From contig NZ_JAEHFJ010000004.1 of assembly GCF_016406085.1 (NCBI RefSeq), forward strand, positions 1-64,000: 64,000 bases of DNA. Direction: 5' to 3'. Numbering within the stretch: the stretch's first letter is position 1; each line of letters opens with the position of its first letter. Made by a program: the position numbers and the translations under genes. Source of the stretch: Aureibaculum flavum. Lineage in GTDB: Bacteria; Bacteroidota; Bacteroidia; Flavobacteriales; Flavobacteriaceae. Positions 37,084 to 45,359 of this stretch are shown piece after piece. The notes beneath the pieces are model-generated. The model saw only the letters and a program-made list of their open reading frames with translations. It was not told where the DNA came from and searched no databases.

Positions 37084-39543
37084 ATGAAAAAAATAATTCT
37101 AAGTTTTCTAATTGCAGTTGCAATTTTTAATTTCTCTTTTGCTCAAGAGGCAGATTCTACCTCGGTAAAACAAGTATACCAAGCTGAAAGAGAGAAGATT
37201 AATGATTTAGTGCATACTAAGTTAAAAGTTTCATTTGATTTTGCTAAAAGTCAAATGGCAGGTGAAGCGTGGATTACGCTAAAACCTCATTTTTATCCTG
37301 TTCAAAGCGTAACTTTAGATGCGAAGGGCATGTTGATTCATAAAGTCTCTAGAGATGGTAAGTCTTTAAAATATGACTATGATGGAAGTAAGTTGATTAT
37401 AAAGTTAGAAAACATCTATGTAAAAGATGAAGAATACACTTTACATATAGCTTATACTGCAAGACCAGAAGAAGTAACGCAAGAAGGAAGTGCAGCTATT
37501 ACAAGTGCTAAAGGTTTGTATTTTATTGACCCTTTAGAAACTGATCCTGACAAGCCAACTCAGATATGGACGCAAGGAGAAACTGAATCGAGCAGTTGTT
37601 GGTTTCCTACCATTGATAGTCCTAATCAAAAGACTTCAGAAGAAATCTATATGACTGTGCCTAATAAATATGTTACACTGTCTAACGGATTGTTAGAGAG
37701 TCAAACTGAGAATGGTGACGGAACGAGAACTGATTATTGGAATTTTGATAAAAAGCATGCACCTTATTTATTTTTTATGGGTGTAGGTGAATTTAGTATT
37801 GTTAAAGATACTTGGAATGATATAGCTGTAGATTATTATGTAGAAAAGGAATATGAGCCTTATGCAAAAGAGATTTTTGGAAACACTCCAGAAATGATTA
37901 CTTTCTTTTCTGAATTGACGGGTGTAAAATATCCTTGGCAAAAATATGCTCAAATCGTTTGTAGAGATTATGTAAGTGGAGCTATGGAAAATACAACAGC
38001 AGTAATTCATGCTGAAAATGCAAATCAAACGACGGGTCAACTTATCGATGAGAATACGTGGGAAAATACAATTGCCCATGAGTTATTTCACCATTGGTTT
38101 GGTGATTTAGTTACTGCAGAGAGTTGGAGTAATTTATCAGTAAACGAATCATTTGCTAATTATAGTGAGTACTTATGGCAAGAGCATAAATACGGAAAAG
38201 ATTATGCAGATGCTCATCGTTACGATGATTTACAAGGATATTATATGGGCGGTAATGAATCTAAAAATTTAGTTCGTTTTCATTATAGTAGTAGAGAAGA
38301 TATGTTTGATGCAGTATCTTATAATAAAGGTGGCGGTATTTTACATATGTTAAGGAATTACTTAGGTGATAGAGCTTTCTTTGCAGGGTTAAAAGAGTAT
38401 TTAACAACGAATAAATATAAAACGGGTGAAGCTCATCAATTGCGTTTAGCGTTGGAAGAAGTAAGTGGAAAAGATTTGAATCCGTTTTTTAACCAATGGT
38501 ATTTCAATTCTGGACATCCTAAATTAGATGTGAGTTATATTTATAATGATGAAGGTAATTCAGTAACGGTATTGATAAAACAAACTACTGATAAACTTTT
38601 TGATTTTCCTTTAGCTATTGATGTTTATGAGAATGATGAAGTAGAGCGTTATAATGTCACTATAAAAAATAAGGAAGAGAAATTTACTTTTAAATATAAG
38701 ACAAAACCACAATTGATAAATGTTGATGCTGATAAAATTTTATTGGCTCAAATAAAAGATGAAAAATCTATTGAAAATTATATTTATCAATACAATATGA
38801 AAAGTGCTAATTATTTAGATAGAAGAAAAGCTATTGAGATATTAGCGGCAGATCAAGATAATAAAGAATCCTATAAAACATTGACAAAAGCCTTAAATGA
38901 CAACTATTACGGTTTGAGAATTTTAGCTCTAGACAAAATAGATGTTAGTAAAGATAAAGGTGTTTTAAAGATGGTTGAGAAATTAGCAACTTCTGATGAT
39001 AAAACATTAGTAAGATCAAAAGCTATTAATGTCCTTGGTGGTTTAAGCGATACTAAATATGCTAGTATTTTTAAAGATGCAATGGAAAGTAAATCATACT
39101 CCGTGAAATCAAATGCCATTGCTGCACTTTATAAAATAGATAAAAGAACAGCTATTGACAAGGCGATTAGTATAACCAATCCCATAGATAAAAAAGGGAT
39201 GGTAGATGGTTTGTTAGAAGTTTATGTAAGTGAACGCTTAACTCAAGAAATGCCATTTATTGCTGATAAAATTATTGCAGGATTGTTTTTTAATTCAGAT
39301 CCTAAAGTACAAGCGTTGTATGGTCAAGCATTTCAATGGATTGCTACGAGTGACAATGTAAAAGCTACGCAAATTATGGTTGATGATTTTGTGTCAAAAG
39401 CAGAACAATTTAAAAAATATGGTGCAGATGCTATTATAAAACAAATGTTACAACAAGTACAGGTTGGTAAAGAGCAGTTAAATTCTTCTAATAAAGAGGA
39501 GCTAATCGCAATTGTTAAAAAGGGGATTGCAGCTATTAAGTAA
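37084..39543 (+). CDS. M1 family metallo-aminopeptidase
   Basis: An 819-residue zinc aminopeptidase with a signal peptide (about 1-20, FSFAQ). The substrate-binding GAMEN motif is at 299-303 and the zinc motif HELFHHW has His332, Glu333 and His336, with third ligand Glu355 in NESFANY. Up to about residue 590 is the catalytic core, and the C-terminal 220 residues are helical HEAT-like repeats. It cleaves N-terminal residues from peptides in the periplasm or at the surface. Promoter and terminator are visible. Confidence 0.95.
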   Translation: MKKIILSFLIAVAIFNFSFAQEADSTSVKQVYQAEREKINDLVHTKLKVSFDFAKSQMAGEAWITLKPHFYPVQSVTLDAKGMLIHKVSRDGKSLKYDYDGSKLIIKLENIYVKDEEYTLHIAYTARPEEVTQEGSAAITSAKGLYFIDPLETDPDKPTQIWTQGETESSSCWFPTIDSPNQKTSEEIYMTVPNKYVTLSNGLLESQTENGDGTRTDYWNFDKKHAPYLFFMGVGEFSIVKDTWNDIAVDYYVEKEYEPYAKEIFGNTPEMITFFSELTGVKYPWQKYAQIVCRDYVSGAMENTTAVIHAENANQTTGQLIDENTWENTIAHELFHHWFGDLVTAESWSNLSVNESFANYSEYLWQEHKYGKDYADAHRYDDLQGYYMGGNESKNLVRFHYSSREDMFDAVSYNKGGGILHMLRNYLGDRAFFAGLKEYLTTNKYKTGEAHQLRLALEEVSGKDLNPFFNQWYFNSGHPKLDVSYIYNDEGNSVTVLIKQTTDKLFDFPLAIDVYENDEVERYNVTIKNKEEKFTFKYKTKPQLINVDADKILLAQIKDEKSIENYIYQYNMKSANYLDRRKAIEILAADQDNKESYKTLTKALNDNYYGLRILALDKIDVSKDKGVLKMVEKLATSDDKTLVRSKAINVLGGLSDTKYASIFKDAMESKSYSVKSNAIAALYKIDKRTAIDKAISITNPIDKKGMVDGLLEVYVSERLTQEMPFIADKIIAGLFFNSDPKVQALYGQAFQWIATSDNVKATQIMVDDFVSKAEQFKKYGADAIIKQMLQQVQVGKEQLNSSNKEELIAIVKKGIAAIK

Positions 39544-39571
39544 ATTCTTATTTAACAGATTGTAGCCCGTT

Positions 39572-39607
39572 AAAAAAGCCTCACATTAAAAAATGTGAGG
39601 CTTTTTT
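39572..39607. terminator. Bidirectional terminator
   Basis: AAAAAAGCCTCACATT pairs with AATGTGAGGCTTTTTT around a short A loop. It serves the aminopeptidase gene and the convergent XRE gene. Confidence 0.9.
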
Positions 39608-39661
39608 TATGCGTTGCATTTTTTGATATTTAAAAGTGAAATTGAAATTACGCAATTGCAA

Positions 39662-40036
39662 TTAGTTGCTTTTTTCAGTATAATTTTCAAATGTTCCGTC
39701 TTTGTAAAAAATGATAATTCGGTCAATATTATTTTGAAGGCTCTTTTCCTTTAATTTAATAATGGGGGCATCGTTATTGGAAATAGTGGTGGAGGAGGAC
39801 GCCTCTTTTTTAGATGGGAATGTTCCCTTGCCTTTTAACAACCAATACAATTCAACTTCTTTAAAGTGCTCCAAAACCTTCAAAACAAAATCTAAACTGG
39901 GTTTGTTTCTACCTGATAATAAATGTGAAATACTAGAGCGTTGCACCCCAATTCTCTCGGCAAAAACAGTAGCAGAGAGTTGGTAATATTCCATCACCAT
40001 ATTTAGTCGTTTCGAAAAGTCTATGTTGTTAATCAC
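39662..40036 (-). CDS. XRE-family HTH regulator
   Basis: A 124-residue regulator. An XRE HTH occupies residues about 8-65 (LSATVFAERIGVQRSSISHLLSGRNKPSLDFVLKVLE). The tail (about 75-124) is polar, ending IDRIIIFYKDGTFENYTEKSN, and may bind a ligand or partner. It is divergent from the M14 gene, and TTACA/TGTAA palindromes in the shared region overlap both promoters (see 40051-40276), so it is probably an autorepressor that also controls the M14 gene. Confidence 0.88.
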   Translation of the reverse strand: MINNIDFSKRLNMVMEYYQLSATVFAERIGVQRSSISHLLSGRNKPSLDFVLKVLEHFKEVELYWLLKGKGTFPSKKEASSSTTISNNDAPIIKLKEKSLQNNIDRIIIFYKDGTFENYTEKSN

Positions 40037-40050
40037 ATTATTATATTAAG

Positions 40051-40062
40051 TTACAAATGTAA
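40051..40062. promoter_or_regulatory. Operator 1 over the XRE -7 box
   Basis: TTACAAATGTAA. On the minus strand it contains TACATTTG, a perfect TAnnTTTG -7 box, 17 bp from the XRE start. Binding here would block XRE transcription. Confidence 0.6.
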
Positions 40063-40186
40063 ATAAATAGATTTTGATTACACGTTAAATAATTAAAATA
40101 TTAATTATATTATTGAATTAAAACTTCATTTAAAGTTGTTTTAATTATTGATTTATAGTATTTTATCTGTTGTGTTTATTATTTAT

Positions 40187-40198
40187 TTACAATTGTAA
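40187..40198. promoter_or_regulatory. Operator 2
   Basis: TTACAATTGTAA, a perfect 12-bp palindrome in the divergent intergenic region. Confidence 0.55.
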
Positions 40199-40240
40199 TT
40201 ATCTGATGAGAATTAGGGAGGAGAAGATCGATAATATATT

Positions 40241-40252
40241 TTACAATTGTAA
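40241..40252. promoter_or_regulatory. Operator 3 near the M14 -33 element
   Basis: TTACAATTGTAA, identical to operator 2, 54 bp downstream. Its TTG (40247-40249) lies 16 bp before the -7 box in operator 4. Confidence 0.6.
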
Positions 40253-40264
40253 ACATTACTTTAT

Positions 40265-40276
40265 TTACATTTGTAA
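40265..40276. promoter_or_regulatory. Operator 4 over the M14 -7 box
   Basis: TTACATTTGTAA includes TACATTTG (40266-40273), a perfect -7 box ending 4 bp before the ATG. It is the reverse complement of operator 1. Confidence 0.6.
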
Positions 40277-40277
40277 A

Positions 40278-41381
40278 ATGAATATAACAGATTTAAACAC
40301 ATTAGTTTCTTGGAGTAAAAACCATAAAGAAAATAATCTATTTGGAAGGTATCTTACCTATGCTGATATTGAACCTATATTGAAGAATTTATCACAGAAA
40401 TTTTCTAAAGAAATTATTGGACATTCTTATAAAGGAATACCAATTCATAAAATTACCATTGGTAGTGGTAAGATAAAAATATTGCTCTGGTCACAAATGC
40501 ATGGTAATGAAAGTACAGGTACAAAAGCCTTATTTGATTTGTTAAAATGGTTAGATGATGATACTCATTTAATGGTAAATGAGATTTTGAAAGCGTGTAC
40601 TTTGGTGTTTGTACCAATGTTGAATCCAGATGGTGCTGCTGTATATACGCGAGTAAATGCTCAAAATATTGATTTAAACCGTGATGCCGTTGCGGTAAAA
40701 GCACCTGAAAGTAAAATATTACAAGCTGTTTTAAAAGATGTTAATCCTAAATATTGTTTTAATCTACATGATCAGCGTACTATATTTAATGTAGGAGACT
40801 ATCCGGCAACCATTTCTTTTTTAGCACCGTCAGAAGAAGAATCGCGTGAGGTAACTGAAGGTAGAAAAATAACAATGTCAGTTATTAATGCGATGTTTAG
40901 TTCGTTAGCACAGGTAATTCCTGGGCAAATTGGCAGGTATACAGATGAGTTTTACCCTACTGCTACAGGTGATAATTTTCAGAAAGCAGGATACTATACC
41001 ATATTAATAGAGGCGGGGCATTATCAAGATGATTATAATAGGGAAGAGGTTAGGCGATTTAATTTTATAAGCTTAGTAGCTGGAATTTCCTTTATAGCGT
41101 CAGAGAAAGATAATTCAAATTATGAAGCTTATTTTGAAATTCCGAATAATGAAAAGTCATTTTTAGATATTATTTACAAAAACATTGAGTTGGTAGAAGA
41201 AAATAGGTTGGTAGATGTAGGTGTTTTATTTAAAGAAACACTTGAAGATAAAAAAGTGATTTTCAGACCCACTATTGAGATAATTGGTAATTTATCAGAG
41301 TATAATGCCAATACTATAATCAATAAAAATGGTGAAAAATTCGAAACCAAATTATCACTTAGTAAACTTTTTGACAATTAA
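40278..41381 (+). CDS. M14 family zinc carboxypeptidase
   Basis: A 367-residue protein from ATG 40278; an apparent upstream start at 40170 would run through the operators. Zinc ligands are His75 and Glu78 in SQMHGNEST and His164 in FNLHDQ. NLNRDA-like NIDLNRDA binds the substrate carboxylate, and YTILIEAGHYQ holds the catalytic Glu. The C-terminal 100 residues are an extra domain. No signal peptide, so cytoplasmic. The substrate is unknown. Its transcript may be leaderless. Confidence 0.88.
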   Translation: MNITDLNTLVSWSKNHKENNLFGRYLTYADIEPILKNLSQKFSKEIIGHSYKGIPIHKITIGSGKIKILLWSQMHGNESTGTKALFDLLKWLDDDTHLMVNEILKACTLVFVPMLNPDGAAVYTRVNAQNIDLNRDAVAVKAPESKILQAVLKDVNPKYCFNLHDQRTIFNVGDYPATISFLAPSEEESREVTEGRKITMSVINAMFSSLAQVIPGQIGRYTDEFYPTATGDNFQKAGYYTILIEAGHYQDDYNREEVRRFNFISLVAGISFIASEKDNSNYEAYFEIPNNEKSFLDIIYKNIELVEENRLVDVGVLFKETLEDKKVIFRPTIEIIGNLSEYNANTIINKNGEKFETKLSLSKLFDN

Positions 41382-41448
41382 ATCACATTTTATTAGTTTT
41401 TTAAGGGAAAAAGTAAGAATTTAGTATTTTTAATGAAAATAACATAAT

Positions 41449-41934
41449 ATGTCAAAATTCAAACTAGACGAAATAGATCATCAGATAATTGATGTTCTTA
41501 TCGAAAATGCTAGAACCCCATTTACAGATATTGCAAAAAAATTGCTAGTTTCTGCAGGAACGATTCATGTTCGCGTAAAAAAGATGGAAGAGGAAGGTGT
41601 AATAAAAGGTTCAACTTTAACGGTTGACTATGATAAAATGAATTATTCCTTTATAGCTTATATAGGTGTATTTATTGAAAATTCATCTTTCACTCAACAG
41701 GTTGTTGATGAGTTGCTTAAAATACCGGAGGTAACAGTTGCACACTTAACAACGGGTAAATTCGCTGTTTTTTGTAAGATAAGAGCAATTGATACGAAAC
41801 ATGCTAAGGATGTTATTTTTAGAATTGACGAAATCAAAGGTGTTTTAAGAACAGAAACGTCAATTTCTCTAGAGGAGGTTATCAATGATAAAAAGAGGTT
41901 GATGCATGCTATTTTTGATGCGTATAAAATATAA
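41449..41934 (+). CDS. Lrp/AsnC family transcriptional regulator
   Basis: A 161-residue protein: N-terminal winged HTH (LDEIDHQIIDVLIENARTPFTDIAKKL, then TIHVRVKKMEEEGVIKG) and a C-terminal RAM ligand-binding domain (about 65-145). Probably controls amino-acid metabolism. It lies 88 bp upstream of the branched-chain-type E1 dehydrogenase gene, separated by a terminator, so a functional link is plausible but unproven. Confidence 0.93.
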   Translation: MSKFKLDEIDHQIIDVLIENARTPFTDIAKKLLVSAGTIHVRVKKMEEEGVIKGSTLTVDYDKMNYSFIAYIGVFIENSSFTQQVVDELLKIPEVTVAHLTTGKFAVFCKIRAIDTKHAKDVIFRIDEIKGVLRTETSISLEEVINDKKRLMHAIFDAYKI

Positions 41935-41957
41935 TTAATTATAAATTTTAATTTATT

Positions 41958-41989
41958 AAACGCTTTCAATACATTTGAGAGCGTTTTTT
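41958..41989 (+). terminator. Terminator of the Lrp gene
   Basis: AAACGCTTTCAA pairs with TTGAGAGCGTTT with one mismatch, followed by a T tract. Confidence 0.85.
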
Positions 41990-42022
41990 TTTGTTTATAT
42001 AATTCACACATCAACTCAATCT

Positions 42023-43993
42023 ATGTATTTTAAGAAAAATCTTTCCAATAAAAAGCTGTTAGAATTATATAAAGGATTGCTTTTGCCGCGATTAATTGAA
42101 GAAAAGATGTTGATTTTATTACGTCAAGGTAAAATTTCTAAATGGTTTAGTGGTATTGGTCAAGAAGCTATTTCTGTAGGTGTAGCATCTGCACTAGAAA
42201 GTGATGAGTATATTTTGCCAATGCATAGAAATTTAGGTGTTTTTACTTCAAGAGGTGTTCCGTTGCATCGGTTATTTTCACAATGGCAAGGTAAACTTAA
42301 TGGATTTACCAATGGGCGAGATCGAAGTTTTCATTTCGGTACACAAGAGTTTCATATTGTTGGAATGATATCTCATTTAGGTCCACAATTTGGGGTTGCT
42401 GATGGTATTGCCTTGGGGAATTTACTTAAAAAAAACAATCAAGTTTGTGCAGTGTTTACTGGTGAAGGCGGAACTAGTGAAGGGGATATTCATGAAGCGT
42501 TAAATGTGGCTTCTGTATGGAGTTTACCCGTACTTTTTTGTGTTGAAAATAATGGGTATGGATTATCGACACCTTCAAAAGAACAATTTAATTGTGAGCA
42601 ATTGGCTGATCGAGCAAAAGGATACGGTATGGAAAGTCATGTTGTTGACGGGAATAATGTACTCGATGTGTATCAAAAAGTGGCTGACATTGCTAAAAGT
42701 GTGCGTAAAAATCCACGACCAGTTTTTATAGAATTTATGACTTTTAGAATGCGTGGTCATGAAGAGGCTAGTGGGACGAAATATGTGCCACAAGAATTAT
42801 TAGATACATGGGGTGCTAAAGATCCGTTAGAAAATTATCAAGAGTTCCTTAAAAATAAAGACATTTTGACTGAAGAAATGGAGGTTGAAATTAAGATTGA
42901 AATGGCTCATCAAATTAATGATAATTTAGAGCTTGCATTTAACGAAGAGCGATTGGTTCCTGATTTAGAAAAAGAATTAGGTGATGTTTTTAAATCATTT
43001 AAATATCAGGAGGTTAAGTCTAAAGGTAATTATGAGAATATTCGTTTTGTAGATGCTATTTCTCAAGGTTTAAAACAGTGCATGGAGCGTCATGATGACT
43101 TGGTGATTATGGGGCAAGATATTGCTGAATATGGTGGTGTTTTTAAAATCACAGAAGGTTTTGTGGAGGCTTTTGGTAAGGAAAGAGTGCGAAATACTCC
43201 GATATGTGAATCGGCTATTGTTTCCGCTGCTTATGGATTGTCGATTAGTGGTATTAAGTCGGTCGTTGAGATGCAATTTGCAGATTTTGTAAGTTCGGGC
43301 TTTAACCCAATAGTAAATTTACTAGCAAAATCAAATTACAGATGGGGGCAACATGCAGATGTTGTTATACGCATGCCTTGCGGAGCGGGTGTAGGAGCTG
43401 GTCCTTTTCACAGTCAAACGAATGAGGCTTGGTTTACGAAAACGCCAGGTTTAAAAGTGGTTTATCCTGCATTTCCTTATGATGCAAAAGGTTTATTGGC
43501 CACTGCAATTGAAGATCCAAATCCTGTATTGTTTTTTGAACATAAAGCCTTGTACCGAAGCATCCGCCAAGAAGTGCCTGAAGATTACTTTACATTACCT
43601 TTAGGGAAAGCGGCATTACTAAAGGAGGGAAGTGCTATCACTATTATCTCTTTTGGATATGCCTTACATTGGGTTTTAGATTATCTCAAAGAAACTTCTA
43701 TTGCTGCAGATGTCATTGATTTACGAACTTTAAAGCCATTGGATACAGAGACGATATATGCTTCTGTTAAAAAGACGGGTAAGGCTCTTGTTGTTCAAGA
43801 AGATTCTTTATTTGGTGGTATCGCAAGCGATATTTCAGCGTTAATTCACGAAAATTGTTTTGAATATTTAGATGCGGCGGTGAAACGTGTGGCTAGTATT
43901 GATACGCCTATTCCTTTTGAGCCTCAATTAGAAGCTCAATATTTAGGCAAAGACAAACTGGGAGCGGCAATAAATGAGCTTCTAAACTATTAA
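42023..43993 (+). CDS. Thiamine-dependent 2-oxoacid dehydrogenase E1, fused alpha and beta subunits
   Basis: A 656-residue fusion from ATG 42023; the frame from 41975 starts inside the terminator. Residues 1-310 are the E1 alpha part with the thiamine site (GEGGTSEGDIHEALNVASVW, then VENNGYG). Residues 330-656 are the E1 beta part (MGQDIAEYGGVFKITEGF, PICESAIVSAAYG, VIRMPCGAGVGAGPFHSQTNE). Such fusions decarboxylate pyruvate or branched 2-oxoacids with E2 and E3, which are not encoded nearby. Sequence suggests the branched-chain type. Confidence 0.88.
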   Translation: MYFKKNLSNKKLLELYKGLLLPRLIEEKMLILLRQGKISKWFSGIGQEAISVGVASALESDEYILPMHRNLGVFTSRGVPLHRLFSQWQGKLNGFTNGRDRSFHFGTQEFHIVGMISHLGPQFGVADGIALGNLLKKNNQVCAVFTGEGGTSEGDIHEALNVASVWSLPVLFCVENNGYGLSTPSKEQFNCEQLADRAKGYGMESHVVDGNNVLDVYQKVADIAKSVRKNPRPVFIEFMTFRMRGHEEASGTKYVPQELLDTWGAKDPLENYQEFLKNKDILTEEMEVEIKIEMAHQINDNLELAFNEERLVPDLEKELGDVFKSFKYQEVKSKGNYENIRFVDAISQGLKQCMERHDDLVIMGQDIAEYGGVFKITEGFVEAFGKERVRNTPICESAIVSAAYGLSISGIKSVVEMQFADFVSSGFNPIVNLLAKSNYRWGQHADVVIRMPCGAGVGAGPFHSQTNEAWFTKTPGLKVVYPAFPYDAKGLLATAIEDPNPVLFFEHKALYRSIRQEVPEDYFTLPLGKAALLKEGSAITIISFGYALHWVLDYLKETSIAADVIDLRTLKPLDTETIYASVKKTGKALVVQEDSLFGGIASDISALIHENCFEYLDAAVKRVASIDTPIPFEPQLEAQYLGKDKLGAAINELLNY

Positions 43994-43997
43994 AAAG

Positions 43998-44738
43998 TTA
44001 TTCTTCTTCAGATCTGCCAAATACATATTGTATACCACCTAAAACATGAGCTAAGAAGTTAGTATCTGCATAAGCTTCGTTAGTGTGGCCCATGCCTGTA
44101 TAGAACATTTTACCTCCGTCATATTCCTGAACCCAAGAAATAGGGTGGTGACTACCATTTTCACCACCCGAATAACTCGATTCATCTAAATTTGCAAGTA
44201 CATATAAATCTTTACTAATATCTTTAAAATTGTACCATTCGTCAAAAAGGGACCATTTTTTTGGTAGCATTTTGGTTGCCATATGTTTGTGGTCAACAAT
44301 ATCTAAAGTGGCTTGTTGTTGCTTAGGATGTGAAATAAAATAGGCACCAATTAATTTACCATACCATGGCCAATCAAACTCTGTATCTGTCGCAGCGTGA
44401 ATTCCTACAAATCCACCACCAGATTGTATAAACTTTTTAAAGCTATTTTGTTGTTCTTCATTAAAAATATCACCAGTAGTGCTTAAAAATAAAACAGCCG
44501 TATAGTTTTTTAAGGTATCAGTATTAAAATAGGTAGCATCTTCAGTGGCAGTTACATTAAAATCATTTTCTTTCGCTAATTTTTGTATCGCTACAATTCC
44601 TGCATCAATCGATTTATGACGATAGCCTTCCGTTTTAGAGAAAATCAATAAATTTTCTGATTGTGCTTGTAAACACGGGGTCATTAGCATTAAAACGCAA
44701 AAGACAGAAAGACTGATTGATTTACTTTTCATATTCAT
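43998..44738 (-). CDS. ThuA-domain protein (trehalose-utilisation-like), secreted
   Basis: A 246-residue protein with a signal peptide (about 1-25, LQAQ). ThuA motifs: LIFSKTEGYRHKSIDAG, VLFLSTTGDIFNEEQQNSFKKFIQSGGGFVGIHAATD, WVQEYDGGKMFYTGMGHTNEAY. The glutamine-amidotransferase-like fold is complete. In Bacteroidota such proteins accompany sugar-oxidising enzymes, but no partner is visible here. It ends 5 bp from the convergent E1 gene. Confidence 0.9.
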   Translation of the reverse strand: MNMKSKSISLSVFCVLMLMTPCLQAQSENLLIFSKTEGYRHKSIDAGIVAIQKLAKENDFNVTATEDATYFNTDTLKNYTAVLFLSTTGDIFNEEQQNSFKKFIQSGGGFVGIHAATDTEFDWPWYGKLIGAYFISHPKQQQATLDIVDHKHMATKMLPKKWSLFDEWYNFKDISKDLYVLANLDESSYSGGENGSHHPISWVQEYDGGKMFYTGMGHTNEAYADTNFLAHVLGGIQYVFGRSEEE

Positions 44739-44814
44739 AAATATTCGATTATCAACAAATATAGTAAAATGATTCTCTATATTTGATTTTAAATGAACGT
44801 TAAAAATTTTAAAA

Positions 44815-45138
44815 ATGACTCAAGGTAATTTTGCTCATAACGTATTTTTTTGGTTAAAGAATCCAGATAATGCAGTCGATCGAGCGGCTTTTGAAAAATC
44901 GTTAACTAACTTTATAAATCAGTCCGTTTTTATTAAAACCAAACATGTTGGAACTCCTGCTCAAACGGATAGAGAAGTTATTGATAGTACCTATACCTAT
45001 AGTTTACTTCTCACTTTTGAAACTAAAAAGGACCATGATTCCTATCAAATAGAGCCGAATCATAAACAATTTATTGAAGAGTCTTCACCACGTTGGAAGA
45101 AAGTAGTTGTTTATGATTCTGTGAATATTTTACATTAA
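44815..45138 (+). CDS. Dabb-family (stress-responsive alpha/beta-barrel) protein
   Basis: A 107-residue protein: FAHNVFFWLKNPDNAVDRAAFEKSL, and later YTYSLLLTFETKKDHDSYQ and the typical end KVVVYDSVN. It matches the Dabb dimeric ferredoxin-like barrel. Members bind small hydrophobic ligands, with no fixed enzymatic role. It is divergent from the ThuA gene. Confidence 0.88.
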   Translation: MTQGNFAHNVFFWLKNPDNAVDRAAFEKSLTNFINQSVFIKTKHVGTPAQTDREVIDSTYTYSLLLTFETKKDHDSYQIEPNHKQFIEESSPRWKKVVVYDSVNILH

Positions 45139-45359
45139 AATTCGATGTCTATTTTCCAATAATTTATAGCGGTTTCTTTTGGTATATGTATTCATATTGG
45201 AATTTTCAATAAGTGTATTTTATATTAACACTTGATAATCAATATTTTAATTGCTTTTTGTGTATTTCTTCTTTTTTAGTGAAAACTAATAAATATCATG
45301 TTTTTTACGACTTTCTCTTCTTAGCTTTAGGCTTCTAATTAATTCCTAAATCTATAACT

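Noticed and set aside
40170-40277. Upstream start of the M14 peptidase
   Set aside because: The extension is cysteine-rich, unlike the family, and covers the operator sites.
41975-42022. Upstream start of the E1 dehydrogenase
   Set aside because: The TTG lies inside the terminator of the Lrp gene; ATG 42023 gives the normal N-terminus.
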